DNA of 64,000 bases, taken from assembly GCF_943169825.2 (NCBI RefSeq), contig NZ_OW968402.1, positions 1,860,001-1,924,000 of the forward strand, read 5' to 3'. This document shows, one piece after another, positions 43,333 through 53,092 of the stretch. Within the stretch, counting starts at the first letter, position 1; each line of letters begins with the position of its first letter. This DNA comes from Varibaculum prostatecancerukia. Its GTDB lineage: Bacteria; Actinomycetota; Actinomycetes; Actinomycetales; Actinomycetaceae. A program made the translations under genes and the position numbers. The notes under the pieces were generated by a model. It saw only the letters and a program-made list of their open reading frames with translations, made no database searches and was not told where the DNA came from.

Positions 43333-43953
43333 TGTCAGTTTCTCCTCAGAATGTTGCTGACCTTATCGCCGGTCATGCCAGGTTGTAGGCATCCCCTTTG
43401 ATTAACTGAATTGTCCTTACAATAGCCACTATAGTCGACCTAAGTCCCAGACACAAGAGCACACCTGCGTGAGCGTACTAAAAGTTTCAATTGAATGGCA
43501 GTCTTTAGAAAATAGAGTTGCGCCGCCCTCAAAAACTACTAGAGCCCTGGCAAATGCGCCCTCCCCTAGCAGTACGACGCCGTCCTCGCCCAAGGAATCC
43601 TAAACTTCTTTTCCGCCCGTTAGCGTGGCTTTAGAGGAAAGTCATTTAAGCTGATAAGCCTCATTTTCATTTGTTCTATCTTCCTGTTTGCCGGAGAGTT
43701 ATCTGCCTGTTTGCCGGAATTTGGAATTTTCGAGGAGGGAGTGCAGCAAGTGCAGGGCGCGAACGTGACGGGGCGCGGCGGACGTCGCACCGAGAGCCAT
43801 ACCTGCCGGAGGGGACGCAGGAGACGCGGTAGAAAACTCCCGGCGAAAGGGCAGGCTGAGGACAGTAACTTTGCCGTGGGTGGCTAAACGCCTTGGTGCC
43901 AGCGGGCAAAGACGCTAACAATCAGGGATTGGGGGACGTGAAGATGTAACCTT
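43333..43953. other. 621-bp gene-poor stretch between mmsA and tadA
   Basis: No convincing gene. There is a 13-bp direct repeat CCTGTTTGCCGGA at 43683-43695 and 43706-43718, and a GC-rich patch at about 43735-43905. I looked there for the SRP, RNase P and tm RNA core motifs and for a tRNA-Ser, as such genes can lie near tadA, and found none. A short minus-strand frame (43676-43921) has no recognisable protein features. Confidence 0.5.
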
Positions 43954-44541
<588 letters not shown>

Positions 44542-44616
44542 TTACCTGGCATTTTACACTGATAAAACCTGGTGCTTTTCGCAGACAAAAAGCTAAATAA
44601 GTGAAAGACTGGATAC

Positions 44617-46287
44617 ATGTTTGAAAGAGCCGGGCAAAAAGCCAAACCAGAAGATTTAATCAATGTCGATGACCTCCTAGCCGCCTACTATGACCTGGAG
44701 CCAGACCCCGCCGAGCCAAGCCAACGGGTCAGTTTCGGCACCTCGGGACACCGCGGCAGCGCCTTCGACCACGCATTTAACGAAGCCCATATCGTGGCCA
44801 TCACCCAGGCAATTGTGGAATACCGCCGCAACCAGGGGATTAGCGGGCCGCTATTTATGGGGCGTGACACCCACGCCCTTTCGGAGCCTGCTCACCGCAG
44901 CGCCCTGGAAGTGCTGGTAGCTAATGGAGTGGACGTGCGGATCGATTCCCGCAACTCCTATGTACCCACCCCGGCAGTATCCTTAGCGATTCTGCAGGCA
45001 AATGGGGCGCCTGGCAAAGTGCGCACCTCGGGCGCGGATGTGGCTGACGGAATTGTAATCACCCCGTCACATAACCCGCCACGCGACGGCGGCTTCAAAT
45101 ACAATCCCCCTACCGGCGGCCCTGCAGACGTGGACGCTACCGGCTGGATCGCCGATCGCGCTAACCAGATTCTCCAGGACGGCTGGCGCAATGTTCCGCG
45201 CTCTACGCTAGCGGATTTAACTCGCGCCGACTGTGTCCACCCCCATGATTATCTGCATGAATACGTGGATGCGCTGCCCAGCGTTATCGACTTGGATGCG
45301 ATTCGCTCTGCGGGAGTACGCATCGGCGCAGATCCCTTAGGTGGAGCTTCCGTGGACTATTGGGGGATGATTGCTGAGCGTCACGACCTGAACCTGACGG
45401 TAGTTAACCCGGATGTGGATCCCGCCTTCAGCTTCATGACCTTGGATTGGGATGGAAAGATCCGCATGGACTGCTCCTCCCCTTATGCAATGGCTTCGCT
45501 ACGGGAAAAGATGGCACCGGACGAGGACGGGGTTACGCCTTTCGATATTGCTACCGGTAACGATGCAGATTCGGATCGCCACGGGATTGTCACCCCGGAT
45601 GGACTAATGAACCCCAACCATTACCTGGCAGTCGCCATCGAATACCTGTACACCCACCGGCCGGAATGGGGCGAGAGTTGCGGAGTCGGGAAGACCTTGG
45701 TTTCCTCCTCGCTAATCGACCGGGTTGTTGCCAACATGGGACGCAAGCTGGTGGAAGTACCAGTGGGCTTTAAGTATTTCGTGCCGGGATTACTCTCCGG
45801 AACTATCGGTTTCGGGGGCGAGGAATCCGCCGGTGCCTCTTTCTTACGCAAAGATGGGTCTGTCTGGACAACCGATAAAGACGGCATTATTTTGGCGCTA
45901 CTAGCTTCCGAAATCCTGGCGGTAACCGGAACTTCTCCCTCGCAGCTGCATAAACAGCAGGTGGAACGTTTCGGGGCTTCCAGTTATAAGCGTTTCGAGG
46001 CCGCCGCCACCCCGGAGCAGAAAGCTAAACTCAAGAAACTTTCTTCCGAGGACGTAACCGCCGAGAAACTTGCCGGGGAAGAGATTACCGACAAACTGGT
46101 GCGCGCCCCCGGTAATGACGCTGAAATCGGTGGACTGAAAGTAGTCACTAAGGACGCCTGGTTTGCGGCTCGCCCCTCGGGTACCGAAGATATCTACAAG
46201 ATTTACGCGGAATCCTTCCAGGGCGACCAGCACGTTGATCAAGTGATTTCCGAAGCGCAAGAGGTAGTAGGCGCCGCCCTCTCGTAG
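44617..46287 (+). CDS. pgm: Phosphoglucomutase, alpha-D-glucose specific
   Basis: 556 residues. Four-domain phosphohexomutase: [20 protein letters not shown], the phosphoserine loop [12 protein letters not shown], the metal loop [15 protein letters not shown], the sugar-binding [18 protein letters not shown], and the phosphate loop [15 protein letters not shown]. It interconverts glucose 1- and 6-phosphate, feeding glycogen/maltodextrin turnover (pullulanase at 57545) and the nucleotide sugars needed by the polysaccharide region. It is divergent from tadA. Confidence 0.96.
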   Translation: MFERAGQKAKPEDLINVDDLLAAYYDLEPDPAEPSQRVSFGTSGHRGSAFDHAFNEAHIVAITQAIVEYRRNQGISGPLFMGRDTHALSEPAHRSALEVLVANGVDVRIDSRNSYVPTPAVSLAILQANGAPGKVRTSGADVADGIVITPSHNPPRDGGFKYNPPTGGPADVDATGWIADRANQILQDGWRNVPRSTLADLTRADCVHPHDYLHEYVDALPSVIDLDAIRSAGVRIGADPLGGASVDYWGMIAERHDLNLTVVNPDVDPAFSFMTLDWDGKIRMDCSSPYAMASLREKMAPDEDGVTPFDIATGNDADSDRHGIVTPDGLMNPNHYLAVAIEYLYTHRPEWGESCGVGKTLVSSSLIDRVVANMGRKLVEVPVGFKYFVPGLLSGTIGFGGEESAGASFLRKDGSVWTTDKDGIILALLASEILAVTGTSPSQLHKQQVERFGASSYKRFEAAATPEQKAKLKKLSSEDVTAEKLAGEEITDKLVRAPGNDAEIGGLKVVTKDAWFAARPSGTEDIYKIYAESFQGDQHVDQVISEAQEVVGAALS

Positions 46288-46309
46288 TCGGCTCTAACCC
46301 TTATACCGC

Positions 46310-46339
46310 AAGGGCGGAGATTACTTTTGTCTCCCGCCC
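46310..46339 (-). repeat. Half-copy of a nested-stem repeat
   Basis: The 30 bases here (AGGGCGGAGATTACTTTTGT then CTCCCGCCC) are nearly the reverse complement of the right half of copy 4 (46602-46631), including its conserved GGGCGGGAG strand. The matching inner stem and left half are missing; copy 3 begins 14 bases later. It looks like an element broken by insertion or deletion. Confidence 0.6.
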
Positions 46340-46352
46340 GCTGCAAGCGTTG

Positions 46353-46451
46353 GGGGCTAGGTTTTTCCTCCCGCCCAAGAATCCGGTAAATACCTTTGGT
46401 ATTTACCGGATTCTTATGCCCACCGCGCCTGCTCGGATAAAACCTAGCCCC
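46353..46451 (-). repeat. Nested-stem repeat, copy 3
   Basis: Outer arms GGGGCTAGGTTTT (46353-46365) and AAAACCTAGCCCC (46439-46451), perfect. Inner arms AAGAATCCGGTAAATACC (46377-46394) and GGTATTTACCGGATTCTT (46398-46415), 18 bp perfect with a TTT loop. The unpaired strands on the minus strand are ATCCGAGCAGGCGCGGTGGG (then CAT) and GGGCGGGAGG, identical to copy 6. It lies between the convergent pgm and hrpB genes. Confidence 0.8.
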
Positions 46452-46520
46452 AACCCCGCGCCTGTTCCGCGAGAATCCAACCGGTTGCCATGCTGCCCGG
46501 ATATTCCCCACCAAGCCGGT

Positions 46521-46631
46521 AAGGGTGAGGATTACTTTTGTCGATCAGGTTAGGCGGGCGTAAGAACTTGGGTAATACCTTGGGTATTGCCCAAGTTCTT
46601 TGGGCGGGAGACAAAAGTAATCCTCGCCCTT
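46521..46631 (+). repeat. Nested-stem repeat, copy 4
   Basis: Outer arms at 46521-46541 and 46611-46631 pair over 21 bases with one mismatch (core GAGGATTACTTTTGT / ACAAAAGTAATCCTC). Inner arms AAGAACTTGGGTAATACC (46562-46579) and GGTATTGCCCAAGTTCTT (46583-46600) pair with one wobble. The unpaired strands are CGATCAGGTTAGGCGGGCGT and GGGCGGGAG. Confidence 0.8.
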
Positions 46632-46686
46632 AATATCGGGTCGGGAGGTAAAATCTTTCCCCTGCTTCCCAGGTACAACCCCTTAG

Positions 46687-49344
46687 TTACCGGGAGCGGA
46701 GTTGGCGGTTGGTGGCGGCAGTGGCGAGGGCGGCGCGGGGATCTTCCGGCCAAGGATGCTTGCGGTACCTGCCCCGCATTTCCGCTCGTACCTGCGGATA
46801 GACTTCATCCCAGAAGTGATCTAAGTCGGTCACTAACGCCAGCGGGCGACCTGCCGGTGACAGCATCTCCATCGCCAGGTCGACTTGTCCTCCCAGGATT
46901 TTTGGCGCGGATTGCATCCCAAAGAATTCTTGTAGTTTCGCCTGCACCCGAGGCGGGCCGCTGGTGATATCGTCGGGATAGCTAATAGCGCCGCGCCGGC
47001 CGGAAGGAAGTAAAAATTCGCTGGGTGCCTCTTGTTCCAAGGTACGCCGAGTTTCATAGTCGAGTATCCCCTCCAACCAGGTCGTTACCGGGGCATTTGC
47101 AGCGTTTTTTCCTGCTGCAAAATAACTGATCAACACCTGCCAGAAGCGGGGATTATCATGTAAATCCTGGTCACTAACTGCAGGGACATTGGGCAAATAG
47201 CGCGCCGCCCAGCGCAAACGGGCGCGTAAGCGAGTGGCTTTAGGGTTCCAAGTCAGAAAATCTAGCCCCACCCGCTGATACTCGGCTTCGAGGACGCGCT
47301 CAGGTTCTCGGATTTTCGCTTTTTGCCGCTGCAGAGGGATTTCTCCTAGACACCGTTGCTGCCAAGCGCTGATTTTTCCATCCCGGTACTCTTCAAAATG
47401 TTTTTCTTGTTTTAGATGACTTCCCAGCTCTAACGCCAGTTTCTCGGTGAGGGGCGCGGCTAAACGAATCAGGTCGTCACCGCCTTTACGCACCCCAATT
47501 TCTGCAATCGCCAGCCATTTACTGGTGGATAAAGAACTGTCATTGTCTAGGCGAGCCGCTCCCGACCCAGAAAGCTGATATACCCCGTCCTTACTGGTTA
47601 GACGCCCTATTTGATCGGGAAATGCCATCGCCACCACTAATCCAACGCTTAAATCGCCTGCAAGTTTTTGCAAATTAGCTGGTGAACTTGCAGCTTGGCT
47701 ATTCGCGCTGCCTTGCCCTAGCTGCCCACCCCTAGCAGATAACAACGACATAAAGTTCTCGCTACCAGTATCGATACCTTGATAACGCCGCGCCAATTTT
47801 TCAAAGCGGCTACGCTCAGTGCGATAAGTTCTATCTCCTTGACGTTCCGCGCGGCGAATCGCAGCCCATAAATCACCGTCTGAACTACGTAAATCCACTT
47901 GTAAAGCCGCCACTACCTGGGCGGCACGGCGCTCACCCACCAGACGCGCCCCCAAAATCAAGGCGCGTGCCAGGCGGGGATGGGCTGGAATTTGTACCAA
48001 TTGGCGTCCAAAAGCGGTAATCCGGCAATCATTATCTAAAGCGCCGAGTGCCTGCAAATCCTTCTCCGCCTGCTGCCAGGCAGCAGGCGGAGGGGCGGTA
48101 GGCAGTACCAGAACTTCCAGATCGGTTTGCCCCCAATCCGCCAGTTGCAAATAGGTCTGGGCAAGGTCACTCCGCAGGATTTCTGGCTGCGTATCGGGTT
48201 CCATACGCGCATAAGTTTGCTGGTCATAGCCGCGAATCACATATCCAGGTCCCAGGCGCGCGGCACGTCCCCCGCGTTGAGTTGCCGCGGCTCGCGAGCA
48301 ACTCAAGGTGCTCAATCCCCCGGCATTTCCACGCAGACGGCGACTGGGAACCCGCGATAATCCACTGTCAATCACCTGGCGAACCCCGGGAACTGTCAGT
48401 GCCGATTCTGCCACCGAAGTGGCAACAATTATCCTGCCCTCCCCGGGCTTAAGGGCGTCCTCACTGGCGGAAGAGGCACCCTGGGACAGCACTTTTGCCT
48501 GCTCGCGGGGAGATAGCTGTCCGTGCAGAGTCATGATTCGCTCCGGATAACTAGCACGCAAACGCAATGCGGAGGCAATTGCCTCTACGTCCGCGATTGC
48601 GGGCGCAAACACTAAAGTATCAGCCTGTATGCGATGTTTTAACGCCAAATCAGCCAAATAGTCGCGGAGCTCTAGGGAAGTTCCCCGCTCACTAATCCGC
48701 CGCACCCGCGCTGGCGGCGGCGCGAACACTTCTTGCAGAGGAAAAAGTTTGCCCTCTGCCTCTAAAACGGGGGTATCTTCCCCTAAAACCTTGCGGAACA
48801 GTTCACTATCTAAAGTCGCCGACATCACGACTATTCGCAGCTCCGGGCGTAACTGACGCACCTCGCAGAGCAGAGCTAATAAAATATCGGTATCCAAAGA
48901 CCTTTCGTGAACCTCGTCGATAATCACCGTACCAATACCCGAGATTTCCGGATCCGTCAGCAGTTGCCGCAAAAACAGGCCGGCAGTCACAAAATCTAGG
49001 CGAGTATCGCGGCTGCGAGTGGATTCCCCCCGGATAGAAAATGCGACTTTAGCTGCCAGGTTATCCTCATTATTAGGTAGCAGTGTCTGCAGGTAACTGG
49101 CAGCAGCCCGGGCGGCAATCCGGCGCGGCTCGGTCACTATTACCCCCGCTGCCGGGGAGTTATTTTTCGCCCGCGCATCCTCTAACGCCCAGCAAATCGG
49201 AGGAACCAAAGTGGTTTTCCCTGACCCCGGCTCAGCGGAAACAATTACTTTCCCCGCGGTTTCGAGGGCGCTTTCCAGTTTCGGCAAGATTCTCGCCGCC
49301 GGAAGCTCAGGGGCGAGGGCGCGTGCCTGGGAAAGCGTGAACAT
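46687..49344 (-). CDS. hrpB: ATP-dependent helicase HrpB
   Basis: 885 residues from the ATG at 49344; the frame continues upstream to a GTG at 49428 but there is no better start signal there. DEAH-type RNA helicase layout: Walker A AEPGSGKTTLVPPICW, TEPRRIAARAAASYLQ, DEVH box IIDEVHERSLDTDILLALL, MSATLDSELF, VATSVAESALTVPGVRQVID then GGRAARLGPGYV, and the long HrpB-type C-terminal region. The exact bacterial role is unclear. It is convergent with pgm across the repeat-rich gap and divergent from an HNH nuclease gene. Confidence 0.92.
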   Translation of the reverse strand: MFTLSQARALAPELPAARILPKLESALETAGKVIVSAEPGSGKTTLVPPICWALEDARAKNNSPAAGVIVTEPRRIAARAAASYLQTLLPNNEDNLAAKVAFSIRGESTRSRDTRLDFVTAGLFLRQLLTDPEISGIGTVIIDEVHERSLDTDILLALLCEVRQLRPELRIVVMSATLDSELFRKVLGEDTPVLEAEGKLFPLQEVFAPPPARVRRISERGTSLELRDYLADLALKHRIQADTLVFAPAIADVEAIASALRLRASYPERIMTLHGQLSPREQAKVLSQGASSASEDALKPGEGRIIVATSVAESALTVPGVRQVIDSGLSRVPSRRLRGNAGGLSTLSCSRAAATQRGGRAARLGPGYVIRGYDQQTYARMEPDTQPEILRSDLAQTYLQLADWGQTDLEVLVLPTAPPPAAWQQAEKDLQALGALDNDCRITAFGRQLVQIPAHPRLARALILGARLVGERRAAQVVAALQVDLRSSDGDLWAAIRRAERQGDRTYRTERSRFEKLARRYQGIDTGSENFMSLLSARGGQLGQGSANSQAASSPANLQKLAGDLSVGLVVAMAFPDQIGRLTSKDGVYQLSGSGAARLDNDSSLSTSKWLAIAEIGVRKGGDDLIRLAAPLTEKLALELGSHLKQEKHFEEYRDGKISAWQQRCLGEIPLQRQKAKIREPERVLEAEYQRVGLDFLTWNPKATRLRARLRWAARYLPNVPAVSDQDLHDNPRFWQVLISYFAAGKNAANAPVTTWLEGILDYETRRTLEQEAPSEFLLPSGRRGAISYPDDITSGPPRVQAKLQEFFGMQSAPKILGGQVDLAMEMLSPAGRPLALVTDLDHFWDEVYPQVRAEMRGRYRKHPWPEDPRAALATAATNRQLRSR

Positions 49345-49437
49345 ACTTCTATTGTGCACCGCGGGAGATAAAAGCAAATACTTCCGGCAGCGGGACTGCC
49401 AATTAGGAAAGCGCCTAAAAGTTGCCACAATGGAGCT

Positions 49438-50229
49438 ATGGGGTATTACCGGTTAGGCAGACGCAGGCGTTCTGGGAAGGACTTTTCCTGGGGTACCCGC
49501 ATTATTGCGGGATTTATTATTGGTTTGCTGGCATGGGCTTTTATCCCTGGAATCGGTCCGGATTTAGCGGGACTTTCCCAAAAAGGAGCCCCCAAAGTGG
49601 GGTTACCCAATTGGGGGAAAAGTGCGGATCAGATTCTCTCCGAATCGGTGCAGACCGATTTGGTAAAAGCAGTCGCCAGCCTGCCCGAGGGCGAGTGGGA
49701 AAGCGCCTCCCCCTATCAGCGTTCTCAATTCGGTATCCGTTGGGCAGATGTTGATCGCAATGGTTGTGACACCAGAAACGATATTTTACGGCGCGACTTG
49801 TCCCAGGTGCAGACCAAGGCGGGAACTCATGATTGCGTGGTGCTATCTGGAGAATTCACAGAGCCATATACTGGGCGTTTCCAACGATTTCGTAAAGGGG
49901 CAGACACCTCCAGCAAGATTCAGATTGACCATGTAGTCGCCCTCTCTAATGCCTGGAAAACCGGAGCCAGCAGGTGGGATGCTAAAGCTCGTGAACAGTT
50001 CGCCAACGACCCCTTAAATCTGCTGGCGGTTGATGGTCCGGCGAATCAAGATAAACAAGATAAGGATGCCGCCAGTTGGCTGCCCCCTAACCAGGGATTT
50101 CATTGTCAATACGTGGCTTTGCAGACCGCGATTAAACAAAAGTGGAAGCTGTGGGTTACTCCGGAGGAAAAGCGGGCGATGGCGACAGTGGCAGCGTCCT
50201 GCCCCGCGCAGCCCCTCCCCGCTGGTTAG
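49438..50229 (+). CDS. Membrane-anchored HNH nuclease-like protein (DUF1524)
   Basis: 263 residues: a basic N-terminus, one hydrophobic segment (IIAGFIIGLLAWAFIPGIG) and an extracellular DUF1524-type domain. Nuclease-like features: WADVDRNGCDTRNDILRRDL, the His motif KIQIDHVVALSNAWKTGA, and NDPLNLLAVDGPANQDKQDK then DAASWLPPN. The layout matches secreted or surface-anchored nucleases common in Actinobacteria, probably for scavenging external DNA or RNA. Only 93 bp separate it from the divergent hrpB. Confidence 0.85.
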   Translation: MGYYRLGRRRRSGKDFSWGTRIIAGFIIGLLAWAFIPGIGPDLAGLSQKGAPKVGLPNWGKSADQILSESVQTDLVKAVASLPEGEWESASPYQRSQFGIRWADVDRNGCDTRNDILRRDLSQVQTKAGTHDCVVLSGEFTEPYTGRFQRFRKGADTSSKIQIDHVVALSNAWKTGASRWDAKAREQFANDPLNLLAVDGPANQDKQDKDAASWLPPNQGFHCQYVALQTAIKQKWKLWVTPEEKRAMATVAASCPAQPLPAG

Positions 50230-50300
50230 CCCGCTTCGCGGGGTAGGTAATTTTAAATACCAGTTGCTTAAGTTTCTTAATTGTTAATATACTTAACTAT
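50230..50300 (+). promoter_or_regulatory. Promoter of the MarR gene, probably leaderless
   Basis: After a short GC hairpin at the end of the nuclease gene (CCCGC...GCGGG near 50230-50243) comes an AT-rich stretch with TTGCTT (50264-50269), an 18-bp spacer and TATACT (50288-50293). Transcription would start at about 50300, directly at the ATG at 50301. TTAATTGTTAA lies inside the spacer and is a possible MarR site. Confidence 0.55.
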
Positions 50301-50786
50301 ATGGATAACACTTCGAACCCGACCAACGAGCGCAAGCAGCTATTAGACCAGCTCCTTTACGAACTACACAGATTAGTTTTTGCCTCAACTGACCTGGTCA
50401 ACCGGTATTCCTCAAAATTGGGATTGCACGGGAAGGATGGAGAAGCCTTGCTGCAAATCTGGCAGGCAGAACTAAGTGGCACCCCCCTGTCCCCCTCGGA
50501 ATTAGCAGAACAACTACACATCACCCGGGCAGCGGTTAGTTATCTCACCGATCGCCTCATCGATTTAGGATACGTAAACCGGGAAACTAATGAGACCGAC
50601 CGCCGAAAAACCATACTGCGGATCTCAGAGCTTGGCGGACAAATCGGGCATGGCTTCACCGCCCCCATGGAAGCGGGACTTAATGGATTGTTTGCCGCGC
50701 GCACGCAAAAAGAACTGAAAACTTTTACCGAAATGCTCCAGGACTTCGTGGAATCCCTAGACACCTCCCACGACCTTAAAGCCTAA
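50301..50786 (+). CDS. MarR-family transcriptional regulator
   Basis: 161 residues, winged helix-turn-helix: LSPSELAEQLHITRAAVSYL as recognition helix, then DRLIDLGYVNRETNETDRRK as the wing. It lies 39 bp upstream of a multidrug-efflux gene on the same strand, the usual arrangement in which a MarR repressor controls its own operon and is released by a drug-like ligand. No ribosome-binding site is seen, consistent with a leaderless message. Confidence 0.92.
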   Translation: MDNTSNPTNERKQLLDQLLYELHRLVFASTDLVNRYSSKLGLHGKDGEALLQIWQAELSGTPLSPSELAEQLHITRAAVSYLTDRLIDLGYVNRETNETDRRKTILRISELGGQIGHGFTAPMEAGLNGLFAARTQKELKTFTEMLQDFVESLDTSHDLKA

Positions 50787-50825
50787 GACTATCGCCAGAA
50801 AACCACGGCTAATTAAGGATCAAAA

Positions 50826-52901
50826 ATGAGCGATCTACTTGGCGCTTCAAATAAAGAGGAAGCGAAAGAATCAAAGAAATCCGGAGTATCTCCGACAGTA
50901 AATAACCACGCCCCCAGCGATTTTACTGCCCCTAAGCGGTGGAAACTCGTCCTCGTCCTCTATTTAGCAGGCATCGGGATGGGCGCCCTCGATATGGGGA
51001 TTGTGAACCCGGCGCGTACCGTGATTCAAAATGGGCTGGGAGTAGGCGATAAGGTTGGGGTTTGGGTTTTCACTATTTACACCCTCGCCTATGCGGCAGC
51101 GATTCCAGTAATCGGAAAAATTGCGGACATTATTGGCCGTAAACCGGTATATGTACTGGCGATTGGGCTATTTGGGCTCGGTTCCCTGGGATGCGGGCTA
51201 GCGCAAGATTTCTCTTCCCTAGGACTGTTACTAGCTTCCCGCGCCATCCAAGCCATCGGAGGCGGCGGGATGGTGCCAGTAGCAACCGCTGCAGTCGGCA
51301 CCATTGTTCCTCCCCCTAAGCGCGGCATGGCCTTAGGACTGGTAGGCATGGTTTATGGCGTTGCCTCAGTGTTCGGCGGCTCTGCTGGTTCTCTCATTTT
51401 GGATATCGCCGGACAGGAAAACTGGCAATGGATCTTCTACATTAACGTTCCGATTGCGGTAATCGTGGTCGCCCTCGGAATTTGGGCGCTCCCGCAAGAA
51501 AATGAGAATTCCGCGCGCAAACTAGATTTACCAGGGGTATTTATCCTAGTAGTGATGATTACCGCCCTGTTGTGGGCATTCCAAAACCTAGACTTCACCA
51601 AGATCGGCGAATCCCTGGGAGACCCCAACGTATGGGTAGGTTTACTTATTTTCCTGATCATGCTGCCAGCATTTTGGGTAGCGGAAGTGCGCGCCGATGA
51701 CCCTCTCATCGATTTTAAATACTTCGCTACTATCAACGTGGGAACTACTTTGTTGTTCGCTGCCGTATCCGGCATTTTGATGATGACCGTCATGTTCATC
51801 CCGCAATTCGCGGAAAACTGTATGCGGCTACCCTCTGGACGAGGCGGCTATCCCACGATTATTATCGGCTTGGCCTCGGCCATCGGGGCTCCATTAAGCG
51901 GACGGCTAACCGACCGTTTTGGTCCTCGCTTCGTGCTAGGGATTGGGGTGCTGATTTCTACCATTTCCGGGTTCATGTTGATTTATTGGGCGAGCCCCTA
52001 CCCGGGATACCTATCGAATTCGGTTTCGATTTTCGTAATGGGTCTGGGGCTAGGATTCCTGATGGGGGCGCCTTTAACCTACCTAATCTTGCACCTGATT
52101 CCAGAAACTGACGCCAACTCCGGACAGGCGACACTCTCGCTGATCCGCTCACTGGGTACCACTTTGGCTCCCGCGATACTGGTCGGGTTACTTGCCACCG
52201 CCATGGGAGGACTATCGGGCAAAGTCATGGACGCCATGCCCACCATGGAAATGCCAGCGATGCCCGCTATGACTGCTCCGGCACCCGACCCTAACGGAAG
52301 TATGCCCCAGGGAATGTCTCCGCAGGCTCAAGGCAGCCGGGAAGGAATGCCGGAAAATATGGGCGAGGGAGGCCAGACGATGCCCCCACAAACCCCAGGT
52401 AACGGGGAAACTATGCCGCCCGAAGCCGCAGTTAACGGACAGACCATGCCCCCAAGTAGCCAGGCAAAAGCCCCAGCAGAAACGCCAACTGGGAAAGCCG
52501 CCACCCCCATGGCGAAATCCGATATGGGATTCAAGATGTCCGATATGCCTGCTTCTCTGCAAAATAAAATTAAAACCGCTGATGTAACCAACGTGGTAGA
52601 TCGCACTAAAGAAGTTGCGAAATATATGTTCGCGCAGCAGGAAGAGAAAATGAAAGCCAAAATGGGGATGGTTCCTCCCGGCATCGATAAGATGCAGGAA
52701 CAATATCTTAAAGATATCGAGTCCCACCGTGACCAGATAGAGACCGCGTTCCAAATGGGGCTAAATGAAGGATTCACTCGCCTGTTCTGGTTCTATACCA
52801 TTTTGTCACTAGCTGGGATATTGCTCCTAGCAGGACTACCTTCCAAGCGCAAAATTGATGCCGTAATCAATCCGGAGTCGGATCGAGGTCTGGCTCGGTA
52901 A
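50826..52901 (+). CDS. DHA2-family MFS efflux pump with Met-rich loop
   Basis: 691 residues. Fourteen-helix drug:proton antiporter features: motif A GKIADIIGRKPVYVLAIG, the motif-C-like GMVYGVASVFGGSAGSL and the second motif-A-like GRLTDRFGPRFVLGIG. Between about residues 460 and 640, before the last helix, is a large hydrophilic loop with many Met-Pro repeats (MDAMPTMEMPAMPAMTAP, then MPQGM, MPENM, TMPP and similar). This loop makes the protein about 180 residues longer than common EmrB/QacA proteins; Met-rich external loops can bind Cu(I)/Ag(I), so metal-linked efflux is possible. Its last codons and stop lie inside a repeated sequence (GGTCTGGCTCGGTAAAAGCA). Confidence 0.9.
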   Translation: MSDLLGASNKEEAKESKKSGVSPTVNNHAPSDFTAPKRWKLVLVLYLAGIGMGALDMGIVNPARTVIQNGLGVGDKVGVWVFTIYTLAYAAAIPVIGKIADIIGRKPVYVLAIGLFGLGSLGCGLAQDFSSLGLLLASRAIQAIGGGGMVPVATAAVGTIVPPPKRGMALGLVGMVYGVASVFGGSAGSLILDIAGQENWQWIFYINVPIAVIVVALGIWALPQENENSARKLDLPGVFILVVMITALLWAFQNLDFTKIGESLGDPNVWVGLLIFLIMLPAFWVAEVRADDPLIDFKYFATINVGTTLLFAAVSGILMMTVMFIPQFAENCMRLPSGRGGYPTIIIGLASAIGAPLSGRLTDRFGPRFVLGIGVLISTISGFMLIYWASPYPGYLSNSVSIFVMGLGLGFLMGAPLTYLILHLIPETDANSGQATLSLIRSLGTTLAPAILVGLLATAMGGLSGKVMDAMPTMEMPAMPAMTAPAPDPNGSMPQGMSPQAQGSREGMPENMGEGGQTMPPQTPGNGETMPPEAAVNGQTMPPSSQAKAPAETPTGKAATPMAKSDMGFKMSDMPASLQNKIKTADVTNVVDRTKEVAKYMFAQQEEKMKAKMGMVPPGIDKMQEQYLKDIESHRDQIETAFQMGLNEGFTRLFWFYTILSLAGILLLAGLPSKRKIDAVINPESDRGLAR

Positions 52902-52940
52902 AAGCAGACCGTGTCCGGGTCTGGCTCGGTAAAAGCACTC
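52887..52940 (+). repeat. Duplicated 18-20-bp unit at the end of the efflux-pump gene
   Basis: GTCTGGCTCGGTAAAAGCA occurs at about 52888-52906 and again at about 52919-52937. The first copy encodes the last residues (GLAR) and the TAA of the transporter. Its inner part TGGCTCGGTAAAAGCA also occurs in reverse at about 63452-63467. Confidence 0.7.
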
Positions 52941-53011
52941 CGGGGACCCCGTGAGCTTCGCAAAGCTCAGCTCAAGCCCCGTTCGTATCTTTTACCGGCC
53001 GCGACCCGGAC
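52913..53011 (-). repeat. Nested-stem repeat, copy 5 (diverged)
   Basis: Outer arms 52913-52934 and 52990-53011: GTCCGGGTC pairs with GACCCGGAC and CGGTAAAA with TTTTACCG, with a five-base mismatch block between. Inner stem TGAGCTT-CGCA-AAGCTCA (about 52952-52969). The internal strands are diverged and most like copy 2. It directly follows the efflux-pump gene and abuts copy 6. Confidence 0.6.
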
Positions 53012-53015
53012 GTGC

Positions 53016-53092
53016 TCCTCCCGCCCAAGAATTCGGAAAATTCCAAAGCATTTTCCGAATTCTTATGCCCACCGCGCCTGCTCGGATAAAAT
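53016..53092 (-). repeat. Nested-stem repeat, copy 6 (outer stem lost)
   Basis: Inner arms AAGAATTCGGAAAAT (53027-53041) and ATTTTCCGAATTCTT (53050-53064), 15 bp perfect. The minus-strand internal motifs ATCCGAGCAGGCGCGGTGGG (then CAT) and GGGCGGGAGG are identical to copy 3, yet the inner stem differs. No convincing outer stem is found. The remainder to 53280 shows no gene. Confidence 0.75.

Noticed and set aside
43735-43905. SRP RNA, RNase P RNA or tmRNA in the gap next to tadA
   Set aside because: I looked on both strands for the conserved core motifs (such as GGAAGNAGC of SRP RNA) and did not find them.
43676-43921. 81-residue minus-strand frame between mmsA and tadA
   Set aside because: No recognisable motif, no ribosome-binding site, atypical composition.
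46353-46451. Copy 3 as an ordinary bidirectional terminator
   Set aside because: Position between convergent genes fits, but the conserved unpaired strands, length and recurrence between divergent and tandem genes do not; termination may be a side effect.
51437-52777. Overlapping minus-strand frames across the efflux pump
   Set aside because: They oppose a clear 14-helix transporter and contain the His/Ser/Arg-rich composition expected from antisense of Met- and Gly-rich codons.
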